The translations under genes were made by a program, and so were the position numbers. From Limnomonas spitsbergensis (Eukaryota; Chlorophyta; Chlorophyceae; Chlamydomonadales), in contig JAYJMM010000112.1 of NCBI GenBank assembly GCA_037349105.1, positions 4,796,501-4,860,500 of the forward strand: DNA of 64,000 nucleotides, written 5' to 3'. Below, piece by piece: positions 1-9,462 of the stretch. Below the pieces are notes generated by a model that saw only the letters and a list, made by a program, of their open reading frames with translations, did not search any database and was not told where the DNA came from. Every line of letters starts with the position of its first letter. Within the stretch, counting starts at the first letter, position 1.

Positions 1-156
1 TTCCTATATATTACCAAAACATGATTTATGTTTCTCTGAGGGTAGCGACAGGTGTAATCAACAGCAAAGGGTAACAGCCCGATGTGGCCTCGGCCCATGC
101 CACAATGTTTCCACGTTTTCTAAACCCTCACGCCCCAGGGTTTGTTTCTTGCTTAC

Positions 157-3100
157 CAGCGGGCAAGAGCCATAGCCACTGTACTTCCCATCCAGCTCGC
201 AGGCGGCGGCTGTGGCTGGATCCGCTGAGGTGGCCTCAATGAGCTTGATGAGGTTGTGAACCACCACAGGCGCCTGCAACACGCACGCAAGGTACAGGTT
301 GTCATTGAGACTATGCACTATGAAATGGCGTGGAGGTAAGAAAGCAGGGCGGGTAGGACCAAGGGTCAGATTCACACTGCTCCTTCAACCCGCGATGTGA
401 TGGCCGCCTCCGACTTGTTGGGAATACAAGCGCAGCCGCCTACAACAAACACGCCGTGTGGCCCCCCAGATAGGCCCTAGGACCCAGCTACCATACCAGC
501 GACGCGATCTTGCTTTGGGGCATGCAAGTGCAGCTGCCCAAGGCAAACACATTCTGTGACATCCCAGGCAGGCCCCATGCCCCAGCTACCATAACTGCGA
601 TGTAATGGCCGCCGCCATCAGCGGCCATCACTTGCTTTGGATCATACAAGTGCAGTCGCTCAAGGCAAACACATTCGCGTGACATCCCAGATAGGTCCAT
701 GCCCCGGCTACCATACCTGTGATGTAATGGCCGCCGCCGACTTGCTGTTGGGGGTACAAGCACAGTCGCCCAAGGCAAACACGTTCTTGTGGTTTAGGCT
801 CTGCAGTGTGGTCTTATTGACGTCCACGAAGCCAGCGGCGTTGACGATCGTGGGCGACTTCTTGAGGAAGGGGGGCGCGCACATCGGCGGGGACACGTGC
901 AGCAGGTCGTAGGGCTCCACGGTCACTGCGCCACTTTCCAGGTCCTTGAAGGTTGCCTAATGGTGGAGGCAGAGAGTGAGTAAGCACCACGTATGTGTAC
1001 TGCCCCCCTATTCATGGCTGGCACGTATGTGTACTGCCCCCCTTTTCATGGCTGGCTCGTGTGCAATGGGTCTCATGCTTACACCACGTATGTGTACTGC
1101 CCCCCTATTCATGGCTGGGACATGTGCAATAGGTCAAGTTCATCCACGGTCACTGCGCCAGTTTCTCGGTCCTTGAAGGTTGCTTTGAGGTGTCAGTTGA
1201 GGTATATAAGGTCAAGGGTTGAATGTGAAGAGTTCAGGCATGAACCCAACTAACACCAGGGTTGTTGAAGGTTGACACTCCGTGTCTGTCTTTAAATACA
1301 GGTACCGGTAGATTTTTAAATACAGGTACCGGTAGATTTTTAAATACAGGTACCGGTAGATCTTTAAATACAGGTACCGGTAGATTTTTAAATACAGGTA
1401 CCGGTAGATCTTTAAATACAGGTACCGGTAGATCTTTAAATACAGGTACCGGTAGATTTTTAAATACAGGTACCGGTAGATCTTTAAATTCAAGTACCGG
1501 TAGATCTTTAAATACAGGTACCGGTAGATTTTTAAATACAGGTACCGGTGGATCTTTAAATTCAAGTACCGGTAGATCTTTAAATACAGGTACCGGTAGA
1601 TTTTTAAATACAGGTACCGGTATATCTTTAAATACAGGTACCAGTAGATCTTTAAATACAGGTACCGGTAGATTTTTAAATACAGGTACCGGTAGATTTG
1701 TAAATACAGGTACCGGTAGATTTTTAAATACAGGTACCGGTAGATTTTTAAATTCAGGCACCGGTAGATCTTTAAATACAGGTACCGGTATATCTTTAAA
1801 TACAGGTACCGGTAGATTTTTAAATACAGGTACCGGTAGATTTTTAAATACAGGTACCGGTAGATCTTTAAATACAGGTACCGGTAGATCTTTAAATACA
1901 GGTACCGGTAGATCTTTAAATACAGGTACCGAAAGATTTTTAAATACAGGTACCGGTAGATCTTTAAATACAGGTACCGAAAGATCTTTAAATACAGGTA
2001 CCGGTAGATTTTTAAATACAGGTACCGGTAGATCTTTAAATACAGGTACCGGTAGATCTTTAAATACAGGTACCGGTAGATTTTTAAATTCAGGCACCGG
2101 TAGATCTTTAAATACAGGTACCGGTATATCTTTAAATACAGGTACCGGTAGATTTTTAAATACAGGTACCGGTAGTATTTTAAATACAGGTACCGGTAGA
2201 TCTTTAAATACAGGTACCGGTAGATTTTTAAATACAGGTACCGGTAGATTTTTAAATACAGGTACTGGTAGATTTTTAAATACAGGTACCGGTAGATCTT
2301 TAAATACAGGTACCGGTAGATTTTTAAATACAGGTACCGGTAGATCTTTAAATACAGGTATCGGTAGATCTTTAAATACAGGTACCGGTAGATTTTTAAA
2401 TACAGGCACCGGTATATCTTTAAATACAGGTACCGATATATCTTTAAATACAGGTACGGGTAGATTTTTAAATACAGGTACCGGTAGATTTTTAAATACA
2501 GGTACCGGTAGATTTTTAAATACAGGTACTGCTAGATTTTTTAATACAGGTACCGGTAGATCTTTAAATACAGGTACCGGTAGATCTTTAAATACAGGTA
2601 CCAGTAGATCTTTAAATACAGGTACCGGTAGATTTTTAAATACAGGTACCGGTAGATCTTTAAATACAGGTACCGGTAGATTTTTAAATACAGGTACCGG
2701 TATATCTTTAAATACAGGTACCGGTAGATCTTTAAATACAGGTACCGGTAGATCTTTAAATACAGGTACCGGTATATCTTTAAATACAGGTACCGGTAGA
2801 TCTTTAAATACAGGTACCGGTAGATTTTTAAATACAGGTACCGGTAGATTTTTAAATACAGGTACCGGTAGATCTTTAAATACAGGTACCGGTAGATTTT
2901 TTAATACAGGCACCGGTATATCTTTAAATACAGGTACCGATATATCTTTAAATACAGGTACGGGTAGATTTTTAAATACAGGTACCGGTAGATTTTTAAA
3001 TACAGGTACCGGTAGATTTTTAAATACAGGTACTGGTAGATTTTTTAATACAGGTACCGGTAGATCTTTAAATACAGGTACCGGTAGATCTTTAAATACA

Positions 3101-6100
3101 GGTACCGGTAGATTTTTAAATACAGGTACCGGTAGATTTTTAAATACAGGTACCGGTAGATTTTTAAATACAGGTACCGGTAGATTTTTAAATACAGGTT
3201 CCGATTTTTTTTTAAATACAGGTACCGGTAGAATTTTAAATACAGGTACCGGTAGATTTTGTTCCTCCATAGATTTGATTTGCCTTCCCTTGGGTATATA
3301 ACTATATAAGCATGATTTCTTTCAGTTCTGCCCTCAGGGTGTAATTCTGCTATCAATCTCTGACTTGAGACAGGCCTTCACACATGAAAAGTAGTACATT
3401 CATGACTCCCTCATGGCCTTCACCCACAACAACGTTAATTATGAGAGTAAGGCAAAGCAAAACTACATTATTATGAAGTACCAGTATTTGCATTGCCTTT
3501 CCTCGGTTAAGAATGAATGGCTTATTTCATACTGCCCTTAGGGCAATAAAGCCACCGAGTAAATCCGCCCTCAGGGGCGCTGTGTGGTGCAATCGTGTAA
3601 GACTACGGCCTACCAAGGGACATGGTGAGTTCAGGAAGGGATGCAGCCGGACCAGAATTTATTTCATTCACGGCCGCATCGCTACCCCTGCTACTTTGTT
3701 TGGCCAACAGTCCACCTTGGTTGAGAAGCCCCCCAGGCTGTCACAGGCCCGCAGCTGTTGAAGTCCTGGTCGGGACGACCAAACCTGGACCGGCCTACAG
3801 ATGGCAGCCCAAGCCGTGAGGCCAGTCTGGCCACCCTCACCTGGGGCTGCTGGCCGGGCCGCGCGTATTTCATAGACAGAAAAAGTGTCCAAGCATTGTG
3901 ATCTCAGTGATAATGTACAATGCCTCGCCTGGCGGTTTTTATCACCAAGGCAGAGTCGCTGTGCCTAGCCAGTGCCCACCCGATGCGAGTATCACGACAG
4001 CGATTTTCAAATGCCACTAAAATCGACTGCTGATAAGTGATCGGTGCTGCTGCAATGACTGCGCTGCCATACGGCTTGCTTACCTCTGGGGATGTCCGTC
4101 AGATCAACGGTGTTCATAGGGGCAGGAATTTCATCGAGGGCAAACTGCCTATGTACCGAGTCAACGATATCAGCATCTTGCTAAGACAACTCGACTGACA
4201 GCAGTGGTGCCGCACTGCACCATAAACGTATGCCGACAGTGAGGATTTAAACACTCGGGTGACGTGGCGAGGCGTGTCGATTATGACTGAAGTAACTGAA
4301 GCAGTCATCCCCGTACGACGCAGCTTCGACACTTTTTCTGTCTAAGAAATACGCGTGGGCGCCGGCCAGAGTGCAGCTGACATGTAACCAAGTCACACAA
4401 ACAAAACTGGCTACCGGTACTTCCTACCTTGTGCTGCTTTCCGTCCACGGCAATCAGCTCAGTCTTGAAGTGGCGCTTGATGTTGCGCTCCTCAGATAGC
4501 TTCAGCAGCATGTCGCCATACTTCTTGACGCCAAACATGGCAGCGCCCGGCACCCAGAACTCCACGTCGGTCGCGTTGCGAATGCCACGGTCGCGCATGT
4601 TCTCTTCAAACAGCCACATGATCTTCTGAGGCGCGCCGGGGCACTTGACCTGCAGCCGGTGGGCACGATGGAGTCAGCTGCTGCTGTTCGGCGATGCATG
4701 GCATTCACTCTCAGAGGCAATAACGCATGGCAGCACATGGCCCCGAATGGCACCATATGGCACAACTAAGGTAGCGTGAGGCATCCGTATGATATTGATT
4801 GGCCCCGTACAGTACCGCATGGCACAACTATGGTAGCGGCGCATGGCACACATAATGTACCACATGGCCCCCTATGGTACCGCATGGCACAAGTACAGCA
4901 GTGTAACACACCTGCATGATATTGCATGGCACAACTATGGCAGCATTAGGCTCACGTAAGGTATCACAATGCCCTATTTGGCACCGCATGGCACAAGTAC
5001 AGCAGTGCAAGACACCTGCATGATATTGAAAGGCACAACTATGGCAGCATGAGCCTCACGGAAGATATCACATGGCCCAGTATGGTACCGCATGGCCCGA
5101 GCATGGCAGTATAACACCTCTGCATGATATTGCATGGCACAAGTATTGCAGTGTAAGTCACCCGTACCATTCAGCATGGCCCCACGGCCCCACACGGCAC
5201 TCACCGGAGTATTTGGCATGGTGAACAGGGCGCGGCCGCCCTCGAAGCGCTCGAAGGCCTTGTGGACCAGTGGCGAGTATTCATAGTCGTAGATTGAGAC
5301 CACGTTACTGTCCTTCTCATCCAGTGCGGCTCTAAGCCCCGGGATGGTGTCCCACTTTGTCGTAAGCCCTGTCACAGGTTAGGCAAGTTAGGACTTAGGT
5401 TTGGCAATTACAGGTTTCAGGCAAGGCAAGGTACAGATCAAAGATAAGGCAAGGAACAGATCAAAGATAAGGCAAGGTACAGGTCACAGATGTAAGTAAC
5501 AGTACGCAGGATTCATGCCACAAGTTGCAAGCTAAGGATTACAGCTTCAGGTCACAGTTTCAAATTTCAAGCCATAAGTTACATGCTAAGATTACAGTTT
5601 CGGGTCGCAAATTTCAGGACAGGAAGGCTGCACAACTTGCAGGCCACCTGTAAGGCAAGGTAAAGGTTACAGGTAAGGCGAGTTGTAGGTGACAGAAGGA
5701 GCAGACCCCTCCGTGTGTGCTTCTAGGGGGCATACAAATAATACAAATAATACAAATAATACAAATAATACAAATAATACAAACAGGACAGGAGGCCAGG
5801 AGGTAGACCGGGTGGTACGCAAGCACCAACAGGCAGCAGCTAAATCATATTAACAAACCCGCACATCTTAAACCTCTCCGTCAACCACTCGTTCGCATAC
5901 AATGACATCGGCACACCCAACGATTGCATGACTCCATCATCAAACCACAACCCAAGGAGACTGGGTGAAGGCCAGCCGGCATATGGAGCCTCAGAGGGAC
6001 ACAACAGTCGACCACCCGTCTAGAACCTTTTGTCTGCCTGCACTGACATTGGCATTGACATTGGCATTGGCATTGGCATTGACATTGGCCTAATGGTTCC

Positions 6101-7475
6101 ATCATCACACCACAAATGAAGGAGAGGGAGCAAAATCCACCAGAAAAAATGAGAAGAGGAAGGAGAGGCCATGAGTCATTAAACTTTTGCCGGCACACGC
6201 TGACATTCCCCACTGACTAATTTCTGGCCTGTTGGGGGGGATGGGCCTGGTGGACCACGCACCGTGACCTTTGCCTTGACTAGATATGAACTACTGAGCC
6301 GCATGCCCACCTGCAGCGATGACCAGGAAGTCATAGCTCACTTCCCTGCCGTCCTCGAGTATGACTTTGTTTGCCTCTGGCTTGATCTGCATGGCGCCTT
6401 GCTGCAACCAGGTGGCCGACCTGGGAATGAAGGAGGCAGTGGGCATGTCGATGTCAGTGTATGCGGACAGAGGTTTCAAGACTCGTGGGTGTGCCAGCAT
6501 TTATACGTGTAAATAGAGCTGCATGGCGCCTTGCTGGACACAGGTGGCTGACCTGGGGATGACGCTGGCTGTGGGCCGCGCGCTGTCCGTGGCGCGCTTG
6601 ATTCCGGCGCCGACGAGCGTCCACAGCGGCTGGTAGTAGTGCATGGGTGAGGGCTCGATGATGGTCACGTGTTTGACACCATTGTTCCGCAGCTGCGCAG
6701 CGACGGTGATGCCTGAAGAGGAAAAGTTGACAGTGGGTACAGTGAAGGACAGATGCGGGCAGGCACGATGGTAAAGAAAGGGGGGGGGGGGCAGGGTAAC
6801 CCAAAGATTGCCAAGATAGATGGGCGAGGCTTTGAGGGAATGGTGCAAGCCAGAGAAATGGAGAGGAAACAAAGCAAAGCACAGCATAGAATTTGTGAAG
6901 ATAATCACTTCTTTCTCCTGACAGCCTTCAGCCTCAACACTCAGCGGAAAATGTTTGCATGGGTTTTGCATGACATGATGCTCAATGCAATTTCGACCCG
7001 GATCCATCAGACCGCCGTTCCGAGTTGAAATTGCATGAGTCTGGATCCTAGTCCATAAGCCACAGATCAAGCACAACATTCACGCTGAAACGCTCCCGAA
7101 CCCTAGAAATGACTTTCGGAATTGTGGGCACCATCCATCATCCATCTCATGAGCCCCGATTATATTATGATCGTACCAGGTGTTTAACGCGCAAGGACCA
7201 GGATTATTTGAATGATTCTCCGGATGGCCCCCCCCCTCGCAGCTCAGAGCGCAGACCAACGACTCAGACCGAAAACCTGGGCAACGACTCAGAGCGCAGA
7301 CCTGGGCAAGCTTACCTGCAGTGCCGCCACCAACCACGACAACGTTAGCAGTGGTCCTAGAGCCAAGTTCGCTGCTGGCCACAGCTGACATCGCCATTGA
7401 AGCCGAGCTAACGACTGCCAATGCCGTGCCAGCGCGTGCCATGCCACTCCTGGCAAAGCTCTTGAAAAAGAACAT
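157..7475 (-). CDS. SQR: Sulfide:quinone oxidoreductase, mitochondrial type (7 exons, 3' end off window)
   Basis: SQR is an FAD enzyme of the inner mitochondrial membrane that oxidises sulfide and passes electrons to ubiquinone. Exons read on the minus strand: 7475-7316, 6712-6553, 6420-6311, 5368-5205, 4649-4428, 956-717 and 273-157. All have GT donors and AG acceptors, and the phases join into 391 uninterrupted codons. The start is the ATG at 7475, followed by an Arg/Ser/Ala-rich leader that resembles a mitochondrial presequence. Exon 1 ends in the dinucleotide-binding glycine motif VVVVGGGTAG. Exon 5 opens with VKCPGAPQKI (Cys201) and exon 7 ends in YGSCPL (Cys389), matching the two redox cysteines of the family. 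Exon 6 carries VFALGDCACTPNSK, the second FAD-binding segment. The C-terminus (roughly 50 residues by family comparison) lies beyond position 1. Exon calls are by eye, without transcript support. Confidence 0.88.
392..716 (-). repeat. Three decayed copies of the exon 6 end inside SQR intron 6
   Basis: Intron 6 begins with three degenerate copies of the last part of exon 6 plus its donor. The marker ctaccata recurs at 488, 586 and 708. On the minus strand the copies still encode recognisable fragments such as NVFALGSCTCMPQSK beside the real NVFALGDCACTPNSK. Donor sequences are altered in the copies (for example AGTTATGG in place of AGGTATGG). Periods are about 98 and 122 bp, so the copies differ by indels. 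They are best read as dead duplicates rather than alternative exons. Confidence 0.7.
988..1125 (+). repeat. Short direct repeats in SQR intron 5
   Basis: A ~34-bp unit beginning cacgtatgtgtactgccccc and ending ttcatggctgg occurs three times, starting near 988, 1022 and 1084. The first two abut. The third is separated by a 28-bp spacer. No coding content is seen. Confidence 0.75.
1145..1183 (-). pseudogene. Duplicate of the 5' end of SQR exon 6
   Basis: This stretch repeats the first ~39 bases of exon 6 (956 downward) at an offset of 227 bp. On the minus strand it reads ATFKDRETGAVTVD beside the real ATFKDLESGAVTVE. The acceptor context has changed: AG is now displaced by one base relative to the exon start. 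It is probably a non-functional leftover of a local tandem duplication. Confidence 0.65.
1291..3260. repeat. 24-bp minisatellite, 82 copies, in SQR intron 5
   Basis: The unit is GGTACCGGTAGA followed by TTTTTAAATACA. From the first GGTACC at 1301 to the last at 3245 is exactly 81 x 24 bp, so the array has no net indels. The main variants are AGATTT/AGATCT and ATATCT in the middle of the unit. The core GGTACCGGT holds two overlapping palindromes. Because 24 is a multiple of 3 and the unit lacks stops in some frames, both strands show open frames of about 680 codons; these are a by-product of the repeat. Longer-period repetition is visible: distinctive variant groups recur 336 bp (1751 and 2087) and 504 bp (2403 and 2907) apart. 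Confidence 0.95.
3261..3840. other. Unannotated part of SQR intron 5
   Basis: This is non-coding intron sequence between the minisatellite and the inverted-repeat element. A TATA-like run (tatataactatata) sits near 3295, but nothing suggests a gene start. Short ORFs here have no recognisable family. I see no other structured feature. Confidence 0.5.
3841..4378. mobile_element. Foldback or MITE-like element with long inverted repeats in SQR intron 5
   Basis: Positions 3862-3894 and 4323-4355 are inverted repeats of 33 bp with two mismatches (left arm starts CGCGTATTTC and ends GTGTCCAAGC). Weaker similarity continues outward through a shared CTGGCCGG. The ~430 bp between the arms has no recognisable ORF. 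No clear target-site duplication could be fixed because the outer edge is fuzzy. A non-autonomous DNA transposon is the simplest reading; a simple inverted duplication is the alternative. Confidence 0.5.
4700..5170. repeat. ~104-bp minisatellite in SQR intron 4
   Basis: A unit containing accgcatggcacaagtacag and cctgcatgatattg recurs with a period of about 104 bp (starts near 4876, 4980 and 5084), with degenerate partial units on both sides. It fills most of intron 4. It is rich in atggca/catggc words. No coding content. Confidence 0.75.
5369..6310. repeat. SQR intron 3, with three simple-repeat patches
   Basis: The 942-bp intron contains three patches. At about 5425-5490 there are ~24-bp repeats built from caaggyacagatcaaagataagg. 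At 5737-5786 there is a run of the 9-bp word acaaataat. At about 6048-6090 there is a hexamer run of cattgg/cattga. The stretch 5490-5660 repeats the word acaggt in degenerate form. No ORF of note. Confidence 0.6.
6421..6552 (-). other. SQR intron 2, equal to one period of a 132-bp tandem duplication
   Basis: The exon 2/3 boundary lies in a diverged tandem duplication. The block ending GGCGCCATGCAG on the minus strand occurs at plus-strand 6519 and again at 6387, 132 bp apart. The upstream copy supplies the donor (CCCCAG then GTCAGC) and the downstream copy the acceptor (TTCATTCCCAG then GTCGGCC). The intron is exactly 132 bp. Splicing it restores a single copy of the coding block (IPRSATWLQQGAMQ), while the unspliced upstream copy runs into a stop. 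The donor and acceptor both derive from an AGGT in the duplicated sequence. Confidence 0.8.
6713..7315. other. SQR intron 1, with an inverted repeat and a G-run
   Basis: This 603-bp intron contains a homopolymer G-run near 6781. It also has an imperfect inverted repeat near 6980-7036 (ctcaatgcaatttcgac against gttgaaattgcatgag). A short direct repeat of cgactcaga/gcgcagacc words lies at 7240-7305 near the donor. No coding content is recognised. Confidence 0.6.
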
Positions 7476-8291
7476 GATGCTTTGTTAGTATACTGGGGTA
7501 ATAATTAAAGCCCGGCGAAGTTACCGCAATGACGTCTGTGCTGTGCTTCGGCCCACCCTTTTCAGATTGACAGCCCTCGGCACGTGGATTACTACGAAGT
7601 AATAAGAAGGTTAAACACGAGTGTCTAACCTTCTGCCAGCTTCATGCTTTACAATAATGCAGCTTATCTTATCGTATGCAGCTTAGTTAATTACAGTCTC
7701 ATCCCTCACTTGGCGATAGCAATGACTACATTCGGGCAACCGATGCATCCCCTGGGCAAAACCAGAGGCAATACCGGTAGAGGAAGTAAGGGGCATGCAA
7801 TTATGGAAACAAACACAGCTTGTTGCAGCAGTTGATTGACAGAGTTCAGATGTCAGTGTGCCGTTCTTCCTTGGCTGTGTCTATCCATGGCGTGTGTACT
7901 CCAGTAAAAGGGAAATCTTGCCATGACATGCGTAGCCTCGGCAATGAAACCTACAACAAGCATATGTCGTCATGTGGTGTACACGATCGCCAATACCCAT
8001 GGGATCATCCACTCAGCATGGCCCTAAATCGATTGACGATTTGAGGTTGCCCGCAAGGCCGCAACCATGCAATACTGATGCATGTGCATGGCAACAAGGC
8101 TGCGCAACACTCTCGAGTCCTCAGTCATCAAACTACTCAGTTTCAAGGCGAAGGCCGTTCTTAGCCTCCTCCATCTTCTTGAGGAACAAGGAAATCGGTG
8201 GTCGCTAAGGACCTTGATCGCACGGACTGACGGAAGTTGTGATTGAACGCCAGCCCGTGCTTCCTCTAGTAAATCGTGCAGTCATCCACAG
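7476..8291. other. 5' flank of SQR up to the array edge, with one hairpin
   Basis: About 0.8 kb lies between the SQR start codon and the first array unit. A strong hairpin sits at 7605-7634, about 130 bp upstream of the SQR ATG: AGAAGGTTA pairs with TAACCTTCT, plus ACA/TGT inside one mismatch. The SQR promoter must lie in this region, but I see no convincing TATA box. The small ORFs here are not recognised. Confidence 0.45.
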
Positions 8292-8402
8292 CTAGGTTTA
8301 TATAATTGTATACCTTGCTGGTTAAAATCTCTCTGCAACCTGTAATCGGTAATAACGTGACAGGAGACATGTTACTTGCAACCCGTGGTTTAAAGTAAGA
8401 AT

Positions 8403-8850
8403 AAGTGTAGCACATAGCATGTAACATGTAGAATGTAACTTGAATGGTACAACCTGTAGAATGTAACTTTCATAGTACAACCTGTAGATGTAACTTTTAA
8501 CGTGTTGCCTGTAACTTTAAGCATGTCACATGTAGCCAGTAGTATGTAATTCTGTAGCATGTAAGATCTAACATGTGATCTGCGACTTGCAACTTGCAAC
8601 TTAGCATGTGAGATGTAGCATGCGCCTTATGTCATGTAACATTTAGCATGCAACATGGAAGCTATAGCATGCATCATGTAATTTGTAGCATGTAGCTTGT
8701 TATACATGCCTTGCATGATGCAACCTTTAGCCTGTGGCATGCAACGCGTAACATGTGGCGTGCAACATGTAGCATGCGGCATGCAAAATGTAATATGTAG
8801 CTATGTAACATGTGGCATGTGAGCTGCAGCTTGTAACATGTCAATAACGT
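8403..8850. repeat. CATG-rich degenerate tract (unit 1; present in every unit)
   Basis: About 450 bp is built from variants of the words tagcatgtaac, aacatgtag and ggcatgcaac. I count 24 CATG tetramers by eye, mostly as the palindromes RCATGY, against fewer than 2 expected in random sequence. A second small patch lies near 8985-9070. Equivalent tracts begin near 13400, 18398, 23397, 28394, 33392, 38362, 58439 and 61828. Minus-strand frames read as MLHVTCYML-like peptides, a by-product of the repeat. Function unknown. Confidence 0.85.
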
Positions 8851-9016
8851 TACACCTCTGGGCCCGCTCAAAGTTCGGCCGCGTGGGCGCCCAACTGTTC
8901 AGAAGGGAATTAAGGAGGCACTCAAAGGATGAGAGGGGGAAAGGAACAAAAGGAGAGGCCGGGAAGGCTAAGCAGACCTTGTATAATGTATCATGTAGCA
9001 TGTAACCATTCAATTG

Positions 9017-9436
9017 TTACATGTATACTTTAGTGTGCGACGTGTCATCTGTTGCACGTAGCATGTCACCTGTTTTGTACAGCTTAAAACATTTAACTAA
9101 TTTAACCTGCTTAGATGCACACGGGGCATCATATCGTGGTGGATCTACCAGGATGTGAATATGTTGATGACGCGCCACTCCTGGGCCCTCCTCAATAGGC
9201 TTGGCGGCATGGGCGTCCGAATGTCTGGTTGGGACTTGGGAGAGAAAGTAAAGGAAATACTTAGTGGAATTAATAAAGGGACCATGCGGAAGGGAAGTCC
9301 AGTCCCCAAGCCCCTCTAGAGTCTGGTTCTCAACCATTGTTACCACCGGCATTCTGTATGAGCTGGGGCATCCCACCCTTGCCTGCCCCGGAACACCTGG
9401 TGAATGTCTGTGGCTCTGCCAGAGGGGCCTGCCCAA
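9017..9436 (-). other. Unrecognised 139-codon ORF downstream of the pol remnant (present in every unit)
   Basis: This frame starts just past the RNase H ORF on the minus strand and is conserved in all units (9017, 14014, 19012, 24011, 29008, 33979, 38976, 59053 and 62442 at its low end). I recognise no domain; in particular it is not an integrase zinc-binding or DDE domain and not a clear chromodomain. Its conservation reflects recent duplication of the unit, so it is not evidence of coding function. Confidence 0.3.
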
Positions 9437-9462
9437 CCTCGCTCCCGTGTGCTTGTGTGGGT

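Noticed and set aside
488..778. Separate small gene encoding a 96-residue protein
   Set aside because: It is made of decayed copies of the SQR exon 6 end, including the real exon end.
1291..3260. CRISPR-like array
   Set aside because: The 24-bp units abut directly with no unique spacers, and the setting is eukaryotic.
1234..3301. Open frames of 678 and 679 codons on opposite strands (VPVFKNLP and NTGTGRFL repeats)
   Set aside because: They exist only because the 24-bp unit is a multiple of 3 without stops in those frames, and the region is an intron of SQR. Nothing supports a protein.
8390..8871. Small Cys/His-rich proteins (MLHVTCYM-type frames)
   Set aside because: These frames come from the CATG-word repeat, which gives such peptides on the minus strand in several frames.
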